In this document: positions 1 through 11,372 of the stretch, piece after piece
Position numbering within the stretch: position 1 is the stretch's first letter
How the letters are laid out: every line of letters begins with the position of its first letter
Source of the DNA: Mycocentrospora acerina
Taxonomy: Eukaryota > Ascomycota > Dothideomycetes > Pleosporales
Assembly (NCBI GenBank): GCA_022701365.1
Contig: JAKUHH010000150.1
Span: 620,001-684,000, forward strand
DNA length: 64,000 nt
Reading direction: 5' to 3'
Notes under the pieces: generated by a model
Told to the model about the DNA's origin: nothing
Seen by the model: the letters and a program-made list of their open reading frames with translations, nothing else
The model's database searches: none
Made by a program: the position numbers and the translations under genes

Positions 1-2875
1 GAGTTCTCGCCGGCCAATGGCTCAGGCTACGCTGAGGATGGAGCTTTGCTTTTTTGCTGGCCAGTCTCCGAAGAAAAGGTCCTCCGACTCTTCACGTAGA
101 AACGCCATGTTCTAGCACTCCGATCTACGGGTTCTTTCGTATGTCGCCTCGTTGGCGCGGGTTGATGATAATCGGTGATTGGGACAGCCTATCAAAGGGA
201 AGCCAAGCCAGCCATTGGCCACATGTTGTCTCTTGGCTGCCGGTGAGATCACTATGTCGTTCGAATTGCGCCTCATTCGACGGACAATGTCGGAAAACTG
301 CTCAACAGTCGCGCGCCCTCACAGCAGCTTGTCAGTCTCACGATGGCGTTCTCAAGACCTACTAGCTCTGCCAAGTCCAAGTCTCGACTTCCCCGCGTAA
401 ACGCTTGGCGGCAAGTGAAGCGTACTACCATTAGTTGCCTCTGGCGTCTTGGCCCGCTGGAGCATTGACCACGTGCTCGAAAAATAATCGGGACCTGTTC
501 TGGCGTCCGCGTCCGGTGTTGAGGTTCTCCAGGTGGTGCGCGCGTGCGACCCCATGGGAAAGATGGAGACTACCGGCAAAGAATGTGCAAACGTTGAATG
601 GAAACGTCAATCGGCGCGGCAATCTATCAAGATGAACGTTGAATGACAGGACTGAAACAGATTCTGAAATATTCTCGTCCGATCCATATGCTTTGTTGTC
701 GTCAACCCTGTAAGGCCTGTTGTGCCCCTGGTGAAGCGTGTACTTGCACTGTTTCTTCTTACCACACATGCATTGTTTGCAGCGCTCCATCCTCAGCATG
801 ATTTTACAGACAGGAAGAGCACCGTGACGCAACCGGGATCAAGTAATTGCGTTGTGAGTAACTTTTGAATCTTGAAGCAATACCGGAATTTTCATAATGT
901 CGCGCGTAGAGTCAAGACCAGATGTTCGATCGCGAGCGTGCTCCTCGAAATTACATGGCTTCTTGTGTATTTGAGTGTTCTTGCTCGCATTGTTGTGCGC
1001 CGAAGTTTTGGATCAAACGACAATCGTGGTAGTCGCTCGCAGGTCGGACGTTGAGAAGACGACGAGGATGAGCTATCAACCATTTCCGACGCGTAATCAT
1101 CCTCAAGTGGCAGTCGTTACAGAAGGAGAATTTTATGGGACACATCTCGTGGCGGCTCGTCGTCCTCGCAGTCCAGGATTGCACATCCCCTCCGAGCAAA
1201 TGGACCACGAGGTGGTTGACCAAGACAATCGGAACACCGACAGCAAGGCCACACACATGACAGGAACCAGGGAGGTGGCCGGGACTTCAAGCTTGGTTGT
1301 CTGTCAACAAGCATATACTGCATACACTTGGCCGGGCTTGCTATTGCAGCCGAGAGTCGAAGACACGCCCCAAAGCTTTTCTGGATCATGTGGCTTGTGT
1401 AGTTGCTTAGGAGAGTGGCATGCAGACTCACAATCTGCGTCGAAATACGTATCCCAAAGACTGCCTCTGTCAGAAATAGTTGGGTGGTCGTTTGCTGCCT
1501 ACGGACCATAAAAAGTACCCGGGGTGCTACGATATATCCGCTTCCGTCCCAGGCCTTCCGCAAACCCGCACCCAGCTACTCCAAGGCACGAAATCAGGCA
1601 GCATGGTGACAAGGTCGGCTATCCTAGCAAGCATGCGAACATCTAAACACATAATCAATTTAAACCCGCCCAAAGCTTGGTCAAAAGCCACTTGGGCTGT
1701 CCAGATGGCGAGAGAGAGCCTGTCTGCCATGTGTTCAATGGAGAGCGCATAACAACGGTCACAAGCATGTGATTGGGTAACGCGAAGGAAAGGAATAACT
1801 TTGAGCGAGTACACGTCCGCTGGCCATTGACGCGAGCGGCAGCAACACACTTATGATCACCCAGGCCCAAAGGACCGGATAAAACAGCCAATCGGCCTTG
1901 GGGCAGCGACGGAAATCCCTTCCGGCGCCTCGAAAACAGACATCGGTAGAGAGGAACGGCGCGGATAACAGGGGTGTACGCGTTTGGACGATCTACTGAC
2001 TACCCTGGTGTAGCCGGGCGCAGGTGCGTAGGTAGTCTATGGCTTACATGTGCTGTCGCTTACCTCGCGAATGGGCGGTCGTGACGTGCCTCATGTGAGT
2101 CTTGCGTTGAGCGGACCGCTGCCGGGAAGCGAGGCAAGGCGTTGTTGTACCTGGCTAATATGAATCTGGTAGGATCCCTCCCGCAGACGTCACCAGGTGT
2201 GGTACATAAGGAATGAAATGGAACCATCTGCCAAAAATGGACCGGGAAGACGCATCGACTGACGCTGCGAGGCCAGATTGTGCGCTGGTTGCTGTGGAGA
2301 GTGTAGTGGTGGTGGTGGTGTAGTAAACGCGACAGCAGGACAAATTACCAGCTCAACGCGCGGGACGATTAAGACACAATTGCAGTGCCAACGATCACCG
2401 CTCCAACCTCGACCACACAAGCGACTTATAAGGAAAGAGTGTATTGGTCAGCATCATGTGCAAACCAAAGAGTCTGTCTAACAGCACCTTGTCAAAAAAC
2501 GAGTGCTGCAAGCTCGATCATGTCGCAACCAATTATTTGACAAATGGCGAAAACACACACCAGCACAGGAACAATCCAAGTTTCTTTCGAATTCATGATT
2601 CACAATTGAGTGTTGAACTCAATCCAATGATGCAGAAATGGTTACTTGAAGACGGATTAATTTCCTAGCGCACGAACACAGAAAATCGTATACACGAACG
2701 ATACATATCACAATAGAAAAATAGCGGTATTGCATGCGAATAAAGCGCACCTTAAGTGCTACGAATGGAGGGTTAATCTCCGCGATGCATTACATATCGT
2801 TCTCATTCCAGCGTTCTCATGTCGAGTCCTCACTCTCCACCACAAGAAGCGACACACATCTACATCCGTCTACCA
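1..2875. other. Gene-free left flank
   Basis: I see no supported gene here. All open frames are short, overlap on both strands and lack recognisable domains or coherent splice sites. The stretch from about 2670 to 2875 is probably the 3' flank of the chs5 gene that ends at 2876. No tRNA, long terminal repeat or inverted repeat was recognised by eye. Confidence 0.5.
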
Positions 2876-4200
2876 TCAAAGTTGAACTTCCTGAAAGCTA
2901 GCCCCGTCTCCATCTCCGTCTTCGTCGTCGTCATCCTCGACCTTTGCTTGCCCAGGCTTCGGCCTGCTTGGTAGCCCGGCTTCTACTGCTTTCTCGTTGT
3001 ATGGACCAGGCTCCTCCTCTTCACTCTCGTCTTCGTCCACCTTCTCATTCTGTGACTGTGTTTTCAGGTCCTCTACTGACTTAGTTGGCTCTGGTGATGC
3101 GGATACGCTTCTCTCGCTAACGCTGTCTTTGGGCGGTGGGGGCGGCGGCGGTGCACTGTCAGCCTCGCGTTGATGCGTCGGCCTCTCAGGGGTCGGCGGC
3201 GTGACCTCTGTCCTTGGACTCATGACCGGACTCCTGGGTTGTTGTTGCTGTGGTTGCTGCGGTTGCTGCGGTTGCTGCGGTTGCTGCTGTGGTTGTGTTT
3301 GCTGCGGTTGAGATTGAGACTGTGGCTGCGAAGATCCTGGGCCAACGTTTCGTAATCTTGGGTCTGCGTTCAGATAGTATCCCCGTACACCAACAATCCT
3401 CCCTTCCCGCTCGCAGCCCAAGACCCAGTCTGGCACCACAATGGGAATGTTGTTCTCGGACGCCTTCTCCCACGCTGGCCCTCTGCCTTCAGTGCACACA
3501 AAATGGGTTGTGTCGATGCGGACAGTATCAGCAATCTTGGCGCCAATCCGCTCGACAGACCTCTGCAGCGACTCGCGGAGAGATGCTGGCATGTGGCCTG
3601 GGGTGACTGTGATGCCAGACAGCTCCGTCATCTTGTGTGTCTGCACCTTGAGCTTCTCGCTGCTGAAGGTGCCCGCGCTCGTCTTGAGAACCAGGTGAAA
3701 GGTGTACTCGGTGTCGACTGCCAGGCCGCTCAACTTGGTGCTGTGTGTCTCGCTGGGCTTGGGGATGGTGCCCGCCTTGCCGCCATTGCGGTAGAGGGCG
3801 AGGCTGCGCAACTCAGCCGTGGCAGCATCAATGGGGTCCCACTCGAGCACCACCGACGTCTGGGTGGCATTGCGACAGCGGAGGACGGGGGCCGAGGGCG
3901 TGCGCTGGCCAAACGTGCGGAAGATGTCTGACTGGAGCTCGTGGAAGGCCTTGGCTGTGTCCGCCTCGGCCTTGTAGTTGCGCCCAACGTCAATGTCGAC
4001 GATGCTGCCAGACGAAATGTCCGGCGGGAGCAGTATCGAGGGGAATTCGATCTGCGCTGGGGTCAGCCAACAGTGCGTGCAGGGATGCGCCTGCGTGGGG
4101 AGCTGCTGGCGGCGTGGGGAGCGCCTACGAGGCGTTTGTCTTCGGTGAGGAGGACCGCCACGCCGGCATCGACCTTTCCGACGGTGAGGGAGACGAGCAT
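2876..4200 (-). CDS. chs5: Exomer scaffold protein Chs5 (FN3 + BRCT)
   Basis: Chs5 is the scaffold of the exomer complex, which exports cargo such as chitin synthase from the trans-Golgi network to the plasma membrane. The model is exon 1 4200-4129 and exon 2 4051-2876, with a 77-nt phase-0 intron (donor GTAGGC, acceptor CGCAG), giving 415 aa. The first 24 residues (MLVSLTVGKVDAG...) join cleanly to IEFPSILLPP, reproducing the conserved N-terminal dimerisation segment of the family. An FN3 domain spans about residues 75-163 and a BRCT domain about 166-252, with its conserved Trp in VPDWVLGCE. The rest is low complexity: a Gln/Pro tract near 265-300, then a Ser/Pro and acidic tail typical of Chs5. 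I chose the start at 4200 because longer minus-strand reading lacks family similarity. Family assignment is firm; the exact tail length is variable between species. Confidence 0.9.
3234..3325. repeat. Trinucleotide/hexanucleotide Gln-Pro coding repeat in chs5
   Basis: Imperfect tandem copies of a 9-nt unit (ttgctgcgg) followed by related CAG-type triplets encode alternating Gln and Pro in the Chs5 tail on the minus strand. Such coding microsatellites commonly vary in length between strains. Confidence 0.75.
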
Positions 4201-4412
4201 CGTGTGCGTGCCGGTGGGAGGGTGGGAGGCTGCTGGCGAGACGTATGTTGCGGAGACATGGGCGGTATGGCGGAGCGACGCCAATGAGACGCCGCGCACG
4301 TGCCGGGAAGTCAGGGACCAACACTACGTATGCCTAGTGTGTTGCCGTCACCAATGCAGCGAGTACTTCAGTTCATCATTCTAATTCCCCTCATACGCAA
4401 GCTAGCAATTCT

Positions 4413-5330
4413 CTAAGTACACAACGACTTCTCCATGAAATCAACTAGTTTCGGAATGCTCTCAGAGGTATCATCGTACAAATCAATATGTCCCTTTCCC
4501 TCAATCACAAAAAGCTCCTTCGGCTCCTCAGCGAGCTCGATGGCTGCCCTGCTATAAAGCCCCGTGTCTGCTGCACCCCCCGTACCCTTGTCCGCCTCAC
4601 TTCCAATAATCATTAGCAACGGCCGTGGCGAGATCCAGTTGATGAATGCGTAGGAATTATATGTGGCCAGCATGTCCAAGCTCCTCGCGAGCTGTAGATT
4701 GGTACACCTGGGGTGCTGCCCGCGAGAAGTCTTGTAGTATGTCTTCGCTTCCTCAAAAACCTGTAGGAAATCAACCGTAGCAGGCTGACTTCCCTTTGCT
4801 TCTGCAATGCGTTCCTTCCCTGCGTAGAGAAGACCCTGTTGCAGCATCTCTTTGTTGATCGTGCCCGAGCTGTTCTTCATACTTTCGCGCGTCATGGTTC
4901 CGAAGCAGACGCTGCAGACAGCCGCTACGGCCTTCATGCGTACGTCGGTCTGCGCCGCGAAGATAGAGTAGCCTCCAGAAGCGCAAATACCAACAACTCC
5001 GATCCTCTCAGGGTCAACCTCACTGCCAAGACTTGAGAGGAACGTTACAGCACTCTTGAAATCCTCGACTCGTTGGTACGGATCCTCCAGGTACCGTGGT
5101 TCGCCACCGCTCTCGCCTTGGTAGGCAGCGTCAAACGCAAGAGCTACAAAGCCATTCTCAGCAAGATGCTGAGCATAGAGACCAGATGCTTGTTCCTTTA
5201 TGCCTGTTCCTGGGTGGCCGACTATGATGGCTGCCTGTTTACGGTCTGGTGCAGCTGGCGACGGAAGGTAGAGGTTGCCAACGACATTGATCTCGCGGCT
5301 AGAAAATTGTACTTTGCGAGGAGAAGCCAT
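4413..5330 (-). CDS. Alpha/beta hydrolase (dienelactone-hydrolase-like)
   Basis: Single-exon 305-aa protein of the alpha/beta-hydrolase fold, in the group of small fungal hydrolases related to bacterial YcjY and to hydrolases found beside polyketide synthases. An HPGTG oxyanion-type loop lies at residues 39-43. The probable nucleophile is Ser118 in GICASGG, a CxSGG variant of the usual GxSxG elbow. An acidic residue in GSEADKG (about 245-247) and His281 in GKGHIDLYDD fit the rest of a catalytic triad. There is no signal peptide, so it is likely cytosolic. The substrate cannot be told from sequence. Its neighbours (chs5, DUF1996) suggest no shared pathway and no biosynthetic core enzyme is nearby. 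Confidence 0.8.
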   Translation of the reverse strand: MASPRKVQFSSREINVVGNLYLPSPAAPDRKQAAIIVGHPGTGIKEQASGLYAQHLAENGFVALAFDAAYQGESGGEPRYLEDPYQRVEDFKSAVTFLSSLGSEVDPERIGVVGICASGGYSIFAAQTDVRMKAVAAVCSVCFGTMTRESMKNSSGTINKEMLQQGLLYAGKERIAEAKGSQPATVDFLQVFEEAKTYYKTSRGQHPRCTNLQLARSLDMLATYNSYAFINWISPRPLLMIIGSEADKGTGGAADTGLYSRAAIELAEEPKELFVIEGKGHIDLYDDTSESIPKLVDFMEKSLCT

Positions 5331-6531
5331 AGTGAAATGAGTAAGGAATATGTTAATCGATAAGTTCTTGAGAGACTGTACGTGAGCGGTATTCTCTTAG
5401 CCAGGATTCAAGCTATTTGATTTGGAACTTGAGACGGGTCACAGATGATTATATAGCTTGAAGATGAAAAGTCTAGATTTGAGGCCATTTAGTATTGAGA
5501 GCAGACTAAACATCGTATGTTCAAGTTCATTGGCAGCTAGTATTTTGCTTCTCTGTTCGCAACTTACTGTAGGACGGGAACTCAAATATGGACTATGTTA
5601 TGCTGTAAGAACATCTGTGCTTTCTTACATCCGAAAAGTTAACGCCGGGTTGCTTGGCAGGTTTTCCCCGACCCCCAGACTCCCCCGACAAAAGATTGCG
5701 CTTGCTGAGAACACTTTTGCAACTTTCTAGTTAGCCTCAAAAGGTTAAATTTTATACTTGAGCCTTTTACCTGATAATTTCTAAATTTTTAAAAGGTGGT
5801 TTTTGATCTCCTAAAACCTACTGATAGCCGTAGCAATATACAGATCCCATTCAAAATGTCATGGGTAGTCCCCCTAACGCAGTACTTGGAGCCTGCAGGC
5901 CAAGACCAGATCACGTGTACACAGTGTACAGGGGCTATTGTATAAGTTCTATCTAAATTTCTTCGGGGCTTCCTAAGGATTTATCTCTACTCTACTGGAC
6001 ATGTGATTTTCTTCCCATTTAATACTCCCTGCTTGCAATGTCTCTGCACAACCCAGAAATCTAAACTAGCCAAAGTTGCTTGACAACTCCTTGCTCTAGA
6101 AGTTCAGGACACAAAGGCTGCACGAAGACGAGAAGTGTGTACATTCTTATTTTCTTACTATGAGCCGTCTCGTTGTTCTATCTGACCTTTAGCGGTATCT
6201 GACCCACCCCCTCTTCATGACTAACCACTGATATGGTGATTTTCCCCTTCGCATAGTCAACAAACGCCATACTCAGACCACTTTTTTTGTGCTAATAAAA
6301 GACATCACCCATTATTTTCATCATAAAGAAAGTCCTAGAAAAAATGTGACGAGCAAATCTAATGCTAACATTGTCATTTCTCATAAACATATATACAGGA
6401 TACAGAATGCGAAAGAAAACCCCAGCGGTCCCTTTCCGCAAAATGGAATAAACTCTGAAACTTGAAACCAACAAATACCACGCCAGAACATTCTAACAAT
6501 TCTAACCAATTTTTCAAGGCTATATTGGTTC
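5331..6531. other. AT-rich spacer
   Basis: No gene seen. The part from about 5690 to 6330 is visibly richer in A and T than the flanking genes, with short T and A runs. This could be a mutated repeat relic, but no terminal repeats or transposase similarity are visible. Confidence 0.4.
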
Positions 6532-7961
6532 TCACATCTTCCGGTACTCAACTCCTTGTACAGTAATAGTCGTCGTCTCATGCGCAGTCCGATACACAGT
6601 GCCACTGTTGCAAGATGTTGCGTTGGCAACTCTTGTCACATATACCGTGGGAGTAATGGTGATGTAGATGGGAGCCTCGCACTGAGCGTCGGTTCGACGT
6701 AAACGTTCTCAACCGCCGCTGCACTAGGATACGAGATCTTGGATTTCGACCTGACGAGAGTTGAAGAGACTTTTTGCAATGGCTTTGTACCGGTAGCTAC
6801 TTCCTGGGATGACGACTTATAAAGCACAGCAAACCTGGAAGAGCTAGAAGCAGATGCCTTGCTACCAGATGTAGAGGTGGGAGTAGCATTGCAGCCAGTG
6901 CCAATGGCCACCGTCGCCTTCGCAGGTCCATACTGAAGAGGGTTGCAACCAGGCAATTTTTCAAGGGCCATTCCGTCGTCACCACCGTAGACGTCGGGAG
7001 CGGTACATGTCTTAAAGTCCGCATCATTATCTTTGTTGACATTCTCGGCACCGAAGCAAGCCTCCATCTCTGCTTGACCGCAGCCACAACCGCAGTTGCA
7101 ACCTCCCGCCTCGGCTATTGCCTTTTCTAAAACACCCGTCTCCCACCCGTTCATAAAGTCGGCATGGAATCCATATCCCGTCGGGTCTCCGTTTGAAATA
7201 ACCCATGGCGTGCTGTCGCGGCTGTACTTCCCATCGAACGATGAGACGTCGTACCAGAATTCTACAAAAATGGTAGGGAATCGGGCCACTCGGTGAGTTG
7301 AAGGGCAATTTTCGATACCGATACCAGCAAATCCATCGGGATAAGCCATGTGTGCCTGAGAGTGTTTGGGATCCATCTCCTGTCCATTCCAGCATGAAGG
7401 AAAGGTAATCTCAGCAGCAAGGCCAAAGTTACAAGAAGCGAAGCCAGTAGGGAAACCGTCGCTAAAGATGGTCTGAGAGCTGCCGTCTGGTTTATGGCAG
7501 CCCCACCGGACGCTCGCTGAATTGTTCTCAGCGGAACGACGCATCGGGCTTCCAGCCATCATATTGAAGCCTCCAGGGAATCCTGTTACGTTTGCCCAAT
7601 TGTCTCCATCTCCAAACTTGTAGTAGAGCTTGGTGGCCTTTTCCGGTACACGATAAAACATTCCATTGGCGTTGAAGAACAGACTAGGGCGCCAATACAG
7701 ACTCTTGTCAGATTTGATACGGGCAGTGCTACAGCTGGAAGATTGTGTCGTGTCGAATCCCATACTGGCCTCCAACGCATTGCCTCCATCGAATGAGTGA
7801 AGATGTGGACTCTCGGTTCCAGGGAAAAGAGCAGGGTCGAGACGCTGGTGACTCAGGGCATCTGGGCGGTTGAAAAAGCTGAAGTAGTTCCCGTTACAGT
7901 TGAATGCCGACGCAGTAGCAGCAAGTCCAGCTGCGAGTGCAAAATAACTGGTGAGGATCAT
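6532..7961 (-). CDS. Secreted DUF1996 domain protein, probably with a 3' exon
   Basis: The main frame (7961 down to about 6800) starts with a signal peptide (MILTSYFALAAGLAATASA) and continues with a full DUF1996 domain. Markers include HLHSFDGG, YWRPSLFF, FPSCWNG, HMAYPDG and FWYDVSSFDG, plus a Cys-rich stretch CNCGCGCGQ. DUF1996 proteins are secreted fungal proteins of unknown function, sometimes carrying WSC or cellulose-binding tails. Continuing unspliced, the frame ends at 6636 after a poorly structured Ser-rich tail. A different frame stays open from 6681 to a stop at 6532-6534 and encodes a plausible Thr-rich end (APIYITITPTVYVTRVAN...). I therefore suspect an intron, for example 6800-6682 (GTAGCT...CTCAG, 119 nt, phase 0). 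The exact junction is uncertain; a frameshift is the alternative. The neighbouring hydrolase on the same strand is not evidently linked. Confidence 0.75.
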
Positions 7962-10215
7962 GATTTAATGATGTAAGAAAATCTTGAATGAAAACAATAA
8001 TGCCAGCAAGATTCTTGAACCAAGCTGAATGTCGCTGAAAGGAACCGAGTCTCAGACTCAGAGAAGGTATATCAAATGAACGTGTGAATATGCTAAGGGC
8101 TAAAAGAAAGTACGATATTGCCGTAGCGACATATCAGAAAAGCAAGCAGAATGGAGTATGAAGATACTTGAGTTGTATGAGCGGAGGTTTAAGCATATAA
8201 CCAAGCTACCACGCGGGTGGGACTGGTATCAGGAGACGCCTTGGGCGTTTTTCCTTACAAAAGCCGCCTTGTAGGCGCGCCATGGTATGCCAAATTTCTC
8301 GAATGCAGTCTACCGCTGCCAGAGATTTTAGATTTGCGCTGTCAGACGCGGATCGTCCAAGGCGAGCTGCGCGCCGTCTCCTGGGCAACATCAAACGTCT
8401 TTTCGTGTAGATCAATGGATCGATCGAGACTTCATCGTTGCTCCGCACGGCATAGCAACGTCAACTTCCCTATGATCAATCAAATACATCATCACTTCAC
8501 ATACCTAATTATTGTTGTTTATCCCCTCTGGCATGTCAGGTAGATCATCAGCAATATTGGTCAGTTTGCGACGCCGCTAAGGCCCTATGGGGCCTAGTGC
8601 TCCAACCGTCGCCTTCAGAAACTTTGGAGCCGAAGGGAGTGGCTGATTGTCAAACGCTGCTGAGCACCCCTACCTGAGATTACTGCGCGCGGTAGTGAGC
8701 AGACTGTTTCGTTTCACTAAGCAGCAGGTGCTATTTGCTGGGTGGGTTTCTTTTGGGTCGGATGTGTGCCGCTGCATGTGAGAGTTCTGCAGAAACAACA
8801 GACTGTGCATTAGGCTAACGACTGGCATTTGACGAATCATAGAGAAGTGGGGTCTGTTTGCTGTCCATGTCGCTGGTCATGCCTTGATGTTTCTTTCATT
8901 CCGACCTTGGAGGATCAATAATTAGATATGTGAAGCCCATTGGATACCAGCTATCAGTAACTTAGGCTGGGTCCGATCTAAGCCGGTGTATGACATTTCG
9001 CATCTCGCGTCGGTATCGATGAGGTTTCCCAAATATGAGACGTAATATCTGTTCCGAGAAGAGGGCGTTGTAGGAAACAATCTTGTGTTTCGAGGAAATT
9101 CGGTTGTGTGGAAAGCTAGTGTGTTTGTTCAGCATTGGCAGCCCCTGCGTAGGTAGAGTTCACGTCCAAGGCAGCATCTCAATGTGTATAGAGAATTCAC
9201 TTGGGGAAATCGTGATTTGACGGGATATGACTGGTTCCAAGAGCTTGCTTTGAACAAGAAACTAAATATATCTGGCTGATGCATGTGCAAGGTATCGATC
9301 TACACCAAAGGTAGTATTTCACTTGTGTACTTTTTTAAGCATTCCTCACAACGTTAACTCGAGGGCCCTACTTCATCTTTTGCACTTTGATGTTTGAGAG
9401 AGTCAAATTCGTTATCGATAGGGGGCCCGATGTGCTCTGGTGTGAATAACGTCAATTCTTGGCCTTGTCCGTAAGATTCTTAAAACTGGGCTCTGGTGGT
9501 CATCCAGTAGTCGTTATACTATGAGTTGTGTATTAAGAATGGCAATGACTTTGCACTGCTGTTTTTCGGGCTTATATCGGCCAAATAGCTCATTCTCGTA
9601 TATAGACTTTTAGCCGGGGACGGCTTAATAACACCGAAAGCTGCAAGGCCGCAAGTAATCAATTGTCGGGTTTTATAACGAAAGATAAGTGCCGCATGAG
9701 CATGCTACTTCGCTGTTCTTGCCATACCGATGACAGCCCTCCACTTCATATAGTTGGTATCTTCATCGCACCTTCTGACTCTCTCACGCCATATGCCGTG
9801 CTTACTTCCCCACCTGATGCACGAAACATTGAGAGCTGTTATCATGTGAAGTTTCCAAATCCGTCTGTGATTATGCAGCATCGCGGGGCTATACCGAATC
9901 GATTTCTAAGCCTACGTAGTACATTCTAAGAGCAGACTGAAGATGTTGGTAGAATGTTAGGAGAAAGTGGGGTCTGTGGTACGTGCAGCATGATACGTCT
10001 GTAAGCGACGGAATTGGTCCGGCTTTGTCATTGCGACAACATGGCAGTTGAGGATGGCATCACATCACGCCTTGCATGAGCTGGCGAGGAAAGAAATATA
10101 TAAACCCCTTGGAAATCGCCTTTGACAGATATTTTGAGCAGTTCAATCACATCCAATTCCACTCCTCATCAACGAGCCTCGCCCTCTCCACTTTGAATAA
10201 TCAAATCAACCCAAT
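7962..10215. other. Gene-free spacer with promoter of the NmrA-like gene at its right end
   Basis: About 2.2 kb without a supported gene. It must hold the promoter of the DUF1996 gene (left end, minus strand) and of the NmrA-like gene (right end, plus strand). I see no transposon hallmarks. The open frame at 9663-9929 has no recognisable domain. Confidence 0.45.
10097..10104 (+). promoter_or_regulatory. TATA box of the NmrA-like gene
   Basis: A perfect TATATAAA lies about 110 nt upstream of the ATG at 10216, followed by a CT-rich, CAATC-containing leader. This layout is common for fungal TATA-type promoters. No experimental start site is known. Confidence 0.6.
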
Positions 10216-11213
10216 ATGGCATACAAGAATGTTATCATAGTAGGAGTAAGTTGAAACTCACATCCTCCACTTCTAATTATCGAAAAAATTGCTTGGAGTT
10301 TAACTACTTCACATGACTACCATTACCCTACAATTTGACTGACCTTTCCCAGGCTGGCGGCAACCTCGGTGTATCTCTGCTCGACACATTCATCAAGCAC
10401 TCTTCTTTCAACATCAGCGTCCTCTCCCGCGAGGGCTCTAAGTCCACATTCCCCTCGGGTGTCAAGGTCATCCACGCAGACTACGAGTCAGCCTCCAGCT
10501 TGAAGAATGCCCTACAAGGACAAGACGCTGTCATATCCCTCGTCGCTGGCACTGCGCTCCTCACTCAAATCCCGCTCATCGATGCCGCCATCGCTGCAGG
10601 TGTGAAGCACTTCATTCCCTCTGAATTCGGAAGCGATACTCGGGATGAACGTGTAGCAAAGGCAGTCCCAATCTTCGGGCCAAAGATCCAAGTGGCCGAA
10701 TACCTTAAGACCAAAGAAAGCCAGATCAGTTGGACAGTCATTGTGAACGGCGCATTCTTCGACTGGGGCCTTCAAGTCGGCTTCCTCGGCATTGACGTTA
10801 AGAACAAGACTGCCACACTCTACGATGAGGGCAAGGCCGTCTTCCTAGCCACCACTCTTCGCAAGATTGGCCTCGCCACGATCAAGGCCCTCGAGCAACC
10901 CGAACTGACAAAGAATCACGAAGTACTTATCTCCAGCTTCAAAACCACACAGGCAGATATTCTGGCCGCGGCAGAGAAGATTTCAGGCGAGAAGTACGCT
11001 GTCACAAATATCAGTGCGAAGGAGCATGGGGCAGAAGGGTTGGCCAAGCTGCAGAAAGGTGATTTCTCAGGCATTGGCGCGTTGATCCAAGCGGCAATTC
11101 TTGGTACAGACCCTCCACTAGGAGATTACACAAGCTCTGGATTGTGGAACGAGAAGCTTGGCTTGGAGAATGAAGATTTCGAAGGAACCATCAAGACGGT
11201 GTTGCAGGGTTAG
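10216..11213 (+). CDS. NmrA-like / isoflavone-reductase-like NAD(P)-binding oxidoreductase
   Basis: Exon 1 is 10216-10245 and exon 2 is 10353-11213, with a 107-nt intron (GTAAGT...CCCAG) that splits the dinucleotide-binding motif; 296 aa. Joining gives MAYKNVIIVGAGGNLGVSLL, with GxxGNLG (about residues 10-16) as the Rossmann fingerprint of atypical short-chain dehydrogenases in the NmrA / isoflavone reductase / PCBER group. The segment HFIPSEFGSDTRD after the first half of the fold is the characteristic family motif. Members either reduce small aromatic or phenolic compounds with NADPH or act as redox sensors, and sequence alone does not decide. A TATA box precedes it. The tiny first exon is a common pattern for this family in moulds. 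Confidence 0.88.
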
Positions 11214-11372
11214 TAGGAGATTGCCTATCGATGAATAGCGCAACCCTTTAATGAAATAAATCTTATGAACCTCTAAGCAGTCTTTTCGTGTGAAATTTCT
11301 TTGAATGAATGAATACAGCGAAATGCAATTGATTGATTTTGCTTTACCAATTTCTTCTTGCAAAACCTACTT

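Noticed and set aside
975..1511. 178-codon plus-strand frame in the left flank
   Set aside because: No domain, random-looking composition, and equally long frames on the other strand; no splice partner.
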